A stretch of 10,342 bases of DNA from NCBI GenBank assembly GCA_013813345.1, contig JACCRW010000289.1, positions 1 to 10,342 of the forward strand, given 5' to 3'. This document shows, in pieces, positions 1-6,794 of the stretch. This DNA comes from Actinomycetota bacterium (GTDB taxonomy: Bacteria; Actinomycetota; Thermoleophilia; Gaiellales; Gaiellaceae). Position 1 is the first letter of the stretch, and each line of letters begins with the position of its first letter. Both the position numbers and the translations under genes were made by a program. The notes under the pieces are model-generated. The model did not search any database, was not told where the DNA came from, and was given only the letters and a program-made list of their open reading frames with translations.

Positions 1-123
1 GTGCCCGGCCGGAGGGGACAGTACGCGTAGTACGGCCCCGGAGAGCCGGGTGCTGCGAGCGACGCCAGGCGCCGGCGGAGCCCGGCTCTGCCGGGCGGGA
101 GCCGGCCCCGGCGAGGGACGCGC
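1..123. other. GC-rich spacer with competing hairpins upstream of the ABC operon genes
   Basis: No convincing gene is visible here. One frame stops at TAG 28-30 and could be the tail of an upstream gene. Another stays open and ends in a TGA overlapping the GTG start at 124, but its composition is almost all Ala, Gly, Arg and Pro and does not resemble a permease C-terminus. The stretch contains a perfect 7-bp hairpin with a TCT loop (80-86 with 90-96). It also contains a 9-bp inverted repeat (42-50 with 81-89) that uses the same central arm, so the two structures exclude each other. No T-tract follows. Confidence 0.4.
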
Positions 124-1094
124 GTGAGCTTGCTCGAGGTTGAGGAGCTGAGGGTGAAGATCCGCACCGATAGGGGTGAGGTCACGATCGTGGACGGCGT
201 CGACTACGCGGTCGAGGAGGGCCAGGTGTTCGGCGTGGCCGGCGAGAGCGGCAGCGGCAAGACGATCTCGGTGCTCGCGCTGTTGCAGCTCCTGCCCCGG
301 GGGGCGAGCACCAGCGGGCGAGCGCTCTACGGCGGCCGCGACCTCCTCCGCCTCTCCGGCCGGGCGCTTCGGCGGGTGCGCGGGCGCGAGCTGGCGATGG
401 TCTTCCAGGATCCGCTCACCTCGCTCCATCCGATGATGACGATCGGCCGCCAGCTCTCGGAACATGTCCGCATCCACGAGGGCGCGTCGAAGCGCGCCGC
501 GCTCGCGCGGGCGGCCGAGCTCCTCGCCGAGGTGCGGATCCCCGATCCCGAACGAGCGCTGCACGCGTTCCCGCACCAGTTCTCGGGCGGGATGCGCCAG
601 CGCGTCGCGATCGCCGGAGAGCTCGCGACACGACCGAAGCTCCTGATCGCCGACGAGCCGACGACCGCGCTCGACGTGACCGTGCAGGCGGGCATCCTCC
701 GTCTGCTCGACCGCCTGCGCCGCGAGAGCGGGCTCTCGGTGATCCTGATCACCCACGACCTCGGCGTGATGAGCTCGATCGCCGACGACGTCTCGATCTT
801 CTACGCGGGCCGGATCGTCGAGTCGGGGCCGACGAAGGAGCTGCTCTCCACACCGCGGCACCCGTACACGCGCGCGCTCCTCGACGCGCTGCCCCATCCG
901 GAAGACGACGGTCGCGCCGAGCTGCTGGCGATTCCGGGCCTTCCTCCGAGCCCGCGCCGCCGGCCTGCCGGCTGCGCCTTCCATCCCCGCTGCGCCTATG
1001 CGAACGACGCGTCGCGCGTGCAGACGCCGCCGCTCGTCACCGTCGGCGCCACGCGCCTCCTCGCCTGCCACGTCGACCCGTTCGCAGCTCCCTC

Positions 1095-1098
<4 letters not shown>
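124..1098 (+). CDS. Oligopeptide/dipeptide ABC transporter ATP-binding protein, DppD/OppD type
   Basis: One of two cytoplasmic ATPases that power a peptide importer of the Opp/Dpp family. The 324 residues match the usual length. Visible motifs are Walker A GESGSGKT (40-47), the Q-loop glutamine in VFQDP (Q95), the signature FSGGMRQR (153-160), Walker B LLIADEP (173-179) and the H-loop H211. The C-terminal extension carries the Cys-containing motif (GCAFHPRC) typical of peptide and nickel importers of this family. The GTG start at 124 is preceded by a GAGGGA ribosome binding site at 113-118. The stop overlaps the ATG of the next ATPase (ATGA), as expected for co-produced partners. Permease and binding-protein genes are not in the window, so substrate choice cannot be read; peptides are the default for the family, and nickel or glutathione importers are alternatives. 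Confidence 0.93.
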
Positions 1099-2068
<970 letters not shown>

Positions 2069-2072
<4 letters not shown>

Positions 2073-3244
2073 CCTCGACCGACCCTCTCTCCGCCGACGC
2101 GAAGGGAATCTCCGAGCAGGAGTACGCCGAGCGCCGCATCCGGCTCGGGGAGAAGCTGCGCGAGCAGAAGATCGACGCGCTCTTCGTCCCGCCCTCCTCC
2201 GACCTCGAGTACCTGACCGGGCTCGAGCGCGACATCCCGAGCTTCGGGAACGTCCACTACGCCCATGGCTGGGTCACCGGCGCCCTGATCGCGCCCGACC
2301 GCGAGCCGGTCTACGTGCTCCCGCGCATGTATGTCGCCTTCCACCTCTGGGGGCGGGAGATCGGCGAGGTCGTGACCGTGAACGAGAAGGACGACGGCGC
2401 GGCGCTCTTCGGCAAGGCCGTCGCGTCGCTCGGCAGCCTGAAGCGGATCGCCGTCGGTGCCCGCACCTGGGGGGAGGCCGTGATCGAGCTCGGCAAGGCC
2501 GCACCGGACGCCGAGCTCGTCAACGGCTCGCCACTCGTGAACGTCCTGCGCCGGATCAAGAGCGACCGCGAGCTCGAGCTGATGACCCACGCCTGCTCGA
2601 TCGCCGACGGGGCGATGGCCGCGACCGAGGGCAAGGTCGAGCCGGGCGTGACGCTCGTCGACCTGCACGAGGAGATCGAGCATCAGCTTCGCGCGCTCGG
2701 CTCCCGCCTCCCCTCCTTCCCGACCCACATCTTCTCCTACGGACAGCATCGCCACGACTCCCAGGAGGCGTCGGGCCTCGAGCCGATCGCCGAGGGCGAG
2801 CCGGTGATGTTCGACTTCGGCGCCGTCTGGCAGGGCTACTGCTCCGACTTCGGCCGGACCGTCGTCGCCGGCGATCCGCACCCCGAGTACGAGCGCTGCC
2901 ACGCGATCATGCTCGCCGCGCAGGAGGCTGGCCGAGCGGCCGCCGTGCCGGGCGCGCTCGCCTCGGAGGTAAACGCGGCTTGCCGCGCCCCGATCGAGGA
3001 GGCCGGGCTCGGCGAGACCTTCCGGCACCGGATGGGTCACGGGATCGGCGTCGACATCCACGAGTGGCCGTTCATCTCCGAGGAGGACGCAACTCCGCTC
3101 GAGGCGGGAATGACGTTCACCGACGAGCCCTCGATCCTCTGGGACGACACGCTCGGCGTCCGGATCGAGGACGTCGTCGTCTGCGCGGAGGGCGGCGGGC
3201 GCTATCTCAACGAGCACAGCCGCGAGCAGGTGATCAACCGGTAG
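2069..3244 (+). CDS. M24-family metallopeptidase (Xaa-Pro aminopeptidase/dipeptidase-like)
   Basis: A predicted cytoplasmic two-metal peptidase of the pita-bread fold. The 391 residues comprise a creatinase-type N-terminal domain (about 20-155) and the M24 catalytic domain (about 165-385). All five metal ligands are recognisable: D249 (FDFG), D260 (SDFGRT), H324 (MGHGIG), E353 (TDEPS) and E367 (RIEDV). Histidines H227 and H229 lie where the family usually has a substrate-contacting His. Relatives include aminopeptidase P, prolidase and creatinase; sequence alone does not settle which. Because it is co-transcribed with a peptide importer (ATGA overlap), cleavage of imported X-Pro peptides is the most economical role. 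There is no signal peptide. Confidence 0.9.
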
Positions 3245-3247
3245 CGC

Positions 3248-3505
3248 TTACGCGTCGACCTGACGCTCCGTCGCGACGGCCTCGTGGCCGTGGCGACGGA
3301 GCAGGTCGGCCACCGCGTCCTCCGCGAAGCGAAGTCCGTCGTGCATCCCGAGCCGGTACGGCGCCGTGCCCTTCGCGTCATTGAAGTCGAGTTCCTCGGC
3401 GATCCGCTCGAGCAGGGCGCGCAGTCCGGCCGCGAGATCGGATCCGGGCTCGACGACGCGCTCGCCCTGCGCCGACTCGAGCGAGTTCCCGGGCGGCTCG
3501 ATCAT
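3248..3505 (-). CDS. Hypothetical 85-aa protein, translationally coupled to the glutaredoxin-like selenoprotein
   Basis: I do not recognise this family. The 85 residues have no cysteine, no signal peptide and no membrane segment. After a loose N-terminus the protein looks helical, with one helix around residues 24-40 (a Leu/Ala/Glu heptad-like stretch), a central G-T-A-P-Y-R-L-G-M-H-D-G motif (46-57) and a second helix around 58-72. Its ATG (3505-3503) overlaps the TGA stop of the glutaredoxin-like gene in the arrangement ATGA, the strongest evidence that both are real genes and are made together. The gene ends at TAA 3250-3248, only 3 bp from the stop of the convergent peptidase. Its last codons contain a long perfect hairpin. 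A role as partner or regulator of the redox protein is inference from the coupling only. Confidence 0.72.
   Translation of the reverse strand: MIEPPGNSLESAQGERVVEPGSDLAAGLRALLERIAEELDFNDAKGTAPYRLGMHDGLRFAEDAVADLLRRHGHEAVATERQVDA
3265..3302. terminator. Near-perfect 38-nt hairpin, candidate bidirectional terminator
   Basis: A 10-bp perfect stem (3265-3274 with 3293-3302) is followed by one G-G mismatch, a further 6-bp perfect stem (3276-3281 with 3286-3291) and a TCGT loop. It begins 20 nt after the peptidase stop codon, where a terminator for the peptide-uptake operon is expected. No T-tract follows on either strand. It lies inside the coding sequence of the convergent 85-aa protein, so these bases serve both as structure and as C-terminal codons. 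Confidence 0.6.
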
Positions 3506-3771
3506 CCGCGATCGCGATAGTCCCGGACGAGCTCCGTCAGCGCCTCCGGGTCGAAGCCGACGACGTGGCGGTCTTCCCAGAAGAGCTGCGGCACGACGAG
3601 CTGGCTCGTACGGCCCGCGAGCTCGGCCCGCGCCTCGTCGCTCCGCCGGATGTTGCGATCGACGAACGGAACGTCGTGCTCGGAGAGAAACTCCCTCACG
3701 CGGCAGCACTCCTGTCAGGTCGGCGTGCGCGCGTCCGTATTCAGCGTGTAGAGGACGACGTCGGTGGCCAC
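3502..3771 (-). CDS. Glutaredoxin-like selenoprotein, predicted Sec at codon 19 (in-frame TGA)
   Basis: Predicted cytoplasmic thiol/selenol oxidoreductase of the glutaredoxin fold, 89 residues if TGA 3717-3715 is read as selenocysteine. Before the TGA is a first beta strand (DVVLYTL, 4-10) ending in T-P-T. After it come Q-E-C-C-R-V-R-E-F-L, giving U19-x-x-C22 followed by the first helix, then VPFVDRN (strand 2), the cis-proline region LVVPQLF (58-64) and the closing VVGFDPEAL (70-78). The TGA therefore replaces exactly the first catalytic Cys of CxxC while the fold stays intact on both sides. The loop before U19 is about four residues longer than in ordinary glutaredoxins. The start is GTG 3771, with TACTAT 7 nt upstream and no ribosome binding site, suggesting a leaderless transcript. 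The stop overlaps the next gene. Alternatives are a nonsense-mutated pseudogene or an N-terminally truncated protein from GTG 3699, but the latter would lack the active site. Confidence 0.75.
3675..3709 (-). promoter_or_regulatory. Candidate bacterial SECIS hairpin downstream of the in-frame TGA
   Basis: In the mRNA, GGGAG (3695-3691) pairs with CUCUC (3687-3683) around a UUU loop that starts 24 nt after the UGA, within the distance known for bacterial SECIS elements. The lower stem can be either CGUG with CACG (3700-3697 with 3678-3675) or GUGCU with AGCAC (3709-3705 with 3680-3676). A weak point is that the conserved loop guanine is present only if the terminal G-C pair opens. This is a hand fold, not a scored model. 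Confidence 0.4.
3715..3717 (-). other. In-frame TGA, predicted selenocysteine codon
   Basis: This TGA is codon 19 of the glutaredoxin-like gene and falls where the nucleophilic cysteine of CxxC belongs. It is the only interruption in an otherwise continuous 90-codon frame. A random nonsense mutation could fall anywhere, so the coincidence with the catalytic position favours recoding. Confidence 0.72.
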
Positions 3772-3778
3772 GGCGGCG

Positions 3779-3784
3779 ATAGTA
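3779..3784 (-). promoter_or_regulatory. -10 element TACTAT for a leaderless glutaredoxin-like transcript
   Basis: TACTAT fits the actinobacterial TANNNT -10 consensus and ends 7 nt before GTG 3771, so the transcript could start at the start codon itself. No clear -35 is visible. The element sits in the 18-bp gap between the divergent glutaredoxin-like and enolase-superfamily genes. Confidence 0.45.
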
Positions 3785-3789
3785 CTCGG

Positions 3790-4902
3790 ATGCCGACCGC
3801 GACCACGATCCGGCGGATCGACGTCTTCGCCGTCCGCTACACGCACGCCGGAGGAGCGTTCGCGCTCTCGGGAGGCCGCAAGGCCACGGAGCAGGACGCG
3901 ACGATCGTGCGCGTCGAGACCGGCGACGGGCTCGTCGGCTGGGGCGAGCAGTGCGTCTTCACCCCGAGCTTCCTCCCCGGCTACGGGCCGAGCACGAGAG
4001 CCGTGCTCGAGCCGCTGGGCCGATCGATCCTGGGCGCAGATCCAAGAGCGGTCGAGCTCGTCTACGCGCGCATGGACGCCGCGATCCGCGGCTCCGCCTA
4101 CGCGAAGTCGGCGCTCGACATCGCCTGCTGGGACCTGCTCGGCAAGTCGACCGGGCTCCGGCTCAGCGACCTCCTCGGCGGCACGCGTCAGGAGGTGCTC
4201 GAGCTCTACACGGGCGTCGGCGTGGCCGAGCCGGACGAGATGGCGAAGCGCTGCGCCGAGGCGCTCGCGGCGGGATTCCGGCAGGTGCAGGTGAAGGTCG
4301 GGACCGGCTGGCCGGAAGACGTGGAGCGGATCGAGGCCTGTGTCGACGCGCTCGCCGGCGCCCGTCGCGTGATCATCGACGCCAACGGCCACTGGCCGCA
4401 GGCCGACGCCGTCCGGGTGGTCGCCGCAGTCGACGACCTCGATCTCTATATCGAGCAGCCGTGCGCGTCCGTGGCGGAGTGCGCCCACGTGCGCCGACGC
4501 TCGCGCCGGCCGTTCATCCTCGACGAGGTTCTCACCGGCGCGCGCGAAGTCGTCGAGGCCCACGCGGCCGGCGCGCTCGACGCCGTCCGGTTGAAGCTCT
4601 CGAACATCGGCGGGATCACGCCGACGCGCCGGGCGCGCGACATCGCAGTCGCGCTCGGGCTGCCGCTGACGATCGAGGACGCGGGCGGCGGCGACATCGT
4701 CACCGCTGCCTCGATGCACCTCGGATGCTCGACCGACCCGAAGCTCCTGCTCGGCGGCTACCTGCCCTCGGAGATGGTGGTCGAGCGGATCGCCCCCGGC
4801 CCGACGGCGAGCAACGGGACTGCCCGACTGCCGGCCGCGCCCGGGCTCGGAATCGAGGTCGACGAGTCGAAGCTGGGCGAGCGGGTGCTCAGGATCGAGT
4901 AG
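3790..4902 (+). CDS. Mandelate racemase/muconate lactonizing enzyme family protein, cis-3-hydroxy-L-proline dehydratase-like
   Basis: Enolase-superfamily enzyme of 370 residues, normal length, which abstracts an alpha proton from a carboxylate substrate bound to Mg2+. The N-terminal capping domain (about 1-130) carries the SGG motif (27-29) and VGWGE (49-53). The barrel shows the catalytic lysine K169 (VQVKVG), metal ligands D197 (DANG), E222 (IEQPC) and D245 (LDE), the opposite catalytic lysine K269 (RLKLSNIGG) and EDAGGGDI (296-303). The two lysines and the IEQPC and EDxxGGDI-like motifs resemble cis-3-hydroxy-L-proline dehydratase/hydroxyproline-betaine epimerase proteins. Dipeptide epimerase is the main alternative and would also fit the peptide-uptake neighbours. 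I chose ATG 3790 because homology begins there; upstream in-frame codons overlap the divergent gene. No strong ribosome binding site is visible. Confidence 0.85.
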   Translation: MPTATTIRRIDVFAVRYTHAGGAFALSGGRKATEQDATIVRVETGDGLVGWGEQCVFTPSFLPGYGPSTRAVLEPLGRSILGADPRAVELVYARMDAAIRGSAYAKSALDIACWDLLGKSTGLRLSDLLGGTRQEVLELYTGVGVAEPDEMAKRCAEALAAGFRQVQVKVGTGWPEDVERIEACVDALAGARRVIIDANGHWPQADAVRVVAAVDDLDLYIEQPCASVAECAHVRRRSRRPFILDEVLTGAREVVEAHAAGALDAVRLKLSNIGGITPTRRARDIAVALGLPLTIEDAGGGDIVTAASMHLGCSTDPKLLLGGYLPSEMVVERIAPGPTASNGTARLPAAPGLGIEVDESKLGERVLRIE

Positions 4903-4924
4903 CGCAGGCGGGCGGCCCAACCGT

Positions 4925-5275
4925 TCAGTTCTCGGAGAGCGGCCAGACGCACGCGTGGACGCAGAGCCAGCCGTCCCCGCGCCGCGCGTAGGTGTCGACG
5001 TAGCGCCTGTACTGCCCGGGCTTCCTGGTCGTGCGGGCGGAGACGACCGCGGTGTCGCCGTCGACGTGCACGGCGAGCTGGTCGATTGCGAGCGCGGGGG
5101 CGGGGTGTCCGTCGAGCGCGTCGATGTACCTCTCCTGCGACCAGACCTCGCCGGTCGCGCCGTCGAGGTACGAGAAGGAGGGCGAGAGGATCGGCTCGAG
5201 GAGCGCCCAAGAGCCTTGGCGGAACGCCTCGATGAACCGCTCGTTGAGATCGGACAGGGCGTGGACGTCGCTCAT
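4925..5275 (-). CDS. SnoaL/DUF4440-like protein of the NTF2 fold
   Basis: A 116-residue protein with the features of small NTF2-like domains: an N-terminal helix (LNERFIEAFRQGSWALLEPIL), then F-S-Y-L-D with G-E-V-W-S-Q-E-R-Y-I (the DUF4440 helix and loop), then alternating strands including TAVVSARTTRK and a final strand GWLCVHACVWPL. Such proteins are small-molecule-binding or polyketide-cyclase-like enzymes, and no specific substrate can be read here. The ATG at 5275 is preceded by GGAGG (5284-5280) with 4-nt spacing. In-frame codons further upstream look non-coding. It converges on the enolase-superfamily gene with a 22-bp gap and diverges from the HAF-repeat gene, so it is probably a single-gene unit. 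Confidence 0.8.
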   Translation of the reverse strand: MSDVHALSDLNERFIEAFRQGSWALLEPILSPSFSYLDGATGEVWSQERYIDALDGHPAPALAIDQLAVHVDGDTAVVSARTTRKPGQYRRYVDTYARRGDGWLCVHACVWPLSEN

Positions 5276-5483
5276 GGGGCCTCCAGCTCGGCGGTCGCTT
5301 GCGGGAACGAGGGTAGTAACGCAGAGAACCGAGGTCGACACCGGCCGGATTCGGACACCCACCACAGGTCAACTCGTCCGGAAACGGCCAGCGGCAGGAC
5401 GAGCCGCGGCGCAAGGCTGACTCGCAATCAGAGGGCGCAGGCACGCGTCGAACGGGGCGTGCAACGCCCGAAAGGAGTTGGTG
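5276..5483. other. Divergent intergenic region between the NTF2-like and HAF-repeat genes
   Basis: This 208-bp gap must hold promoters for both flanking genes. I see no canonical -35/-10 pair on either strand. The visible structure is near the right end: a 6-bp hairpin abutting the ribosome binding site, and an overlapping inverted repeat GCACGC/GCGTGC (5441-5446 with 5457-5462). Confidence 0.4.
5455..5477 (+). promoter_or_regulatory. 5' leader hairpin abutting the ribosome binding site of the HAF-repeat gene
   Basis: GGGCGT (5455-5460) pairs perfectly with ACGCCC (5464-5469) around a GCA loop. The ribosome binding site AAAGGAG (5471-5477) follows one base later, 6 nt before ATG 5484. This spacing fixes ATG 5484 as the start, rather than TTG 5478 or GTG 5481. 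Confidence 0.5.
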
Positions 5484-6674
5484 ATGAAGCTGATCGCACC
5501 GGTTGTGCTCGCAGCGCTCGTCGTCGTCGGCGCCGCGTTCGCGGGGCTCGGCGGCAGCCCGCCGCGCGGGGGGTTCGCGTCGTACGAGGTCGTCGCTCTC
5601 CCCTCTCTGGGCGGGACGTCGAGCGTGGGGTACAGCGTCAACGACCGTGGCTGGGTCGCTGGTCGCTCGAATCTGCCGGGGAACCGGGTTCGGCACGCGA
5701 CGTTGTGGCGGGACGGAAGGCTGACGGACCTGGGCACGCTCGGCGGCCCGGAGCGGAACAGCGCCGTTCTCTGGCCCGTGAAGAACGTGCGTGGGATCGT
5801 GAGCGGGATCACGCAGACGGACGAGCCGGACCCGCTCGGCGAGCGGTGGAGCTGTGGCTTCTTCTTCCCGACAGCAACCGGCACCGGCTACCGCTGTGTG
5901 GGCTTTCGGTGGGAGCGCGGCGTGATGACGGCGTTGCCGACGCTGGGCGGCACGCATGGGTTCGCGACCGGGACGAACAATCGCGGCCAGACGGTCGGCT
6001 GGGCCGAGAACACGGTCTTCGATCCGACCTGCGAGCCGCCGCAGAAGCTCCAGTTCCGAGCGGTTTTATGGGGCCCGAGGAAGAGCGGGATGCGAGAGCT
6101 GCCCCCGCTTCCGGGTGACAGCGTCAGCGCCGCCACAGCGCTCAACGACCGCGGTCAGGTGGTGGGGATCTCGGGGATCTGCGATCAAGCGGTCGGTCGG
6201 CTGAGCGCAATCCACAACGTGCTCTGGGAGCACGGCGAGCCGATCGAGATCGGCGACCTCGGCGGGGTCGCCTGGAATACGCCGATGGCGATCAATCAGC
6301 GAGGCGCCGTGGTGGGGTTCGCGAACGCGAGCGCCGAGGACGGAACCGCCTTCAACCCACGGGCGTTCCTGTGGACGACGCAGCGCGGGATCGTCCCGCT
6401 CGGGACGTTGCCCGACGACGCCACCAGCCAGGCGCTCGGGATCAACGAGCGGGAGCAGGTCGTCGGCCAGTCGTGCGACGCCGAGGACAACTGCCGCGCG
6501 GCTCTCTGGCAGGGAGGGGCGAGGACCGACCTGAACGCGCTGCTCGCGGACGATGCGGGGCTTATCCTGACCACCGCCAACGACATCGACGACCGCGGCA
6601 GGATCACCGGCCAGGCGTTCGATCCCGCTGCGGGTCGGTTCGTCGCCTTCCTGGCGACACCAGAGCGCGGCTGA
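5484..6674 (+). CDS. Secreted HAF-repeat protein
   Basis: A 396-residue extracellular protein of the HAF repeat family. Residues 1-20 form a signal peptide (a Lys, a hydrophobic core, and A-F-A before the likely cleavage). The rest is built from about six degenerate repeats of the form A-x-x-I-N-x-R-G-x-V-V-G followed by a-x-L-W-x-x-G and L-G-x-L-G-G, for example SVNDRGWVAGRS, TNNRGQTVGWAE, ALNDRGQVVGIS, AINQRGAVVGFA, GINEREQVVGQS and DIDDRGRITGQA. Such repeats probably build a beta-propeller-like fold; their function is unknown. Six cysteines in the mature part could form disulfides after export. It has its own ribosome binding site and terminator, so it is a single transcription unit. Confidence 0.88.
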   Translation: MKLIAPVVLAALVVVGAAFAGLGGSPPRGGFASYEVVALPSLGGTSSVGYSVNDRGWVAGRSNLPGNRVRHATLWRDGRLTDLGTLGGPERNSAVLWPVKNVRGIVSGITQTDEPDPLGERWSCGFFFPTATGTGYRCVGFRWERGVMTALPTLGGTHGFATGTNNRGQTVGWAENTVFDPTCEPPQKLQFRAVLWGPRKSGMRELPPLPGDSVSAATALNDRGQVVGISGICDQAVGRLSAIHNVLWEHGEPIEIGDLGGVAWNTPMAINQRGAVVGFANASAEDGTAFNPRAFLWTTQRGIVPLGTLPDDATSQALGINEREQVVGQSCDAEDNCRAALWQGGARTDLNALLADDAGLILTTANDIDDRGRITGQAFDPAAGRFVAFLATPERG

Positions 6675-6688
6675 GGCAGCGAGACGCT

Positions 6689-6722
6689 GGGCGGTCACGG
6701 GTACCAGTCCCGGTGACCGCCC
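6689..6722 (+). terminator. Strong hairpin terminator after the HAF-repeat gene
   Basis: GGGCGGTCAC (6689-6698) pairs perfectly with GTGACCGCCC (6713-6722). After one bulged G, GGG (6699-6701) pairs with CCC (6709-6711) around a 7-nt loop. It begins 14 nt after the stop codon. There is no T-tract, as is common for actinobacterial terminators. Confidence 0.7.
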
Positions 6723-6781
6723 GGCCCAAGGTGGGCAGCGAGAATGTCCGGATCCGGCCGGTCGAGGGACGCCGGTCGCGC

Positions 6782-6794
6782 TATAGGTGAGCAG
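6782..6794 (+). promoter_or_regulatory. Candidate -10 (TATAGG) and ribosome binding site deciding the GTG start at 6795
   Basis: TATAGG (6782-6787) is the only AT-rich hexamer in the region. It ends 7 nt before GTG 6795, the spacing of a leaderless start. The overlapping AGGTGA (6785-6790) could instead act as a ribosome binding site. Both readings support GTG 6795 over ATG 6744, whose frame would include the rare codon ATA. Confidence 0.4.

Noticed and set aside
3502..3699. A 65-aa protein starting at GTG 3699 as the true gene
   Set aside because: It would lack the first beta strand and the active-site nucleophile of the glutaredoxin fold, both of which are present in frame just upstream of the TGA.
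3565..3789. N-terminal extension of the enolase-superfamily protein
   Set aside because: The extra in-frame codons overlap the glutaredoxin-like gene in antisense and do not resemble the capping domain, whose homology begins right after ATG 3790.
3715..4920. Minus-strand open frame across the enolase-superfamily gene, ending at TGA 3715
   Set aside because: Only its last 18 codons are real (the N-terminus of the glutaredoxin-like gene). The rest is the shadow of the enolase-superfamily gene.
5276..5365. Upstream in-frame ATG extending the NTF2-like protein by 30 residues
   Set aside because: The extension is not family-like, and ATG 5275 has GGAGG directly upstream.
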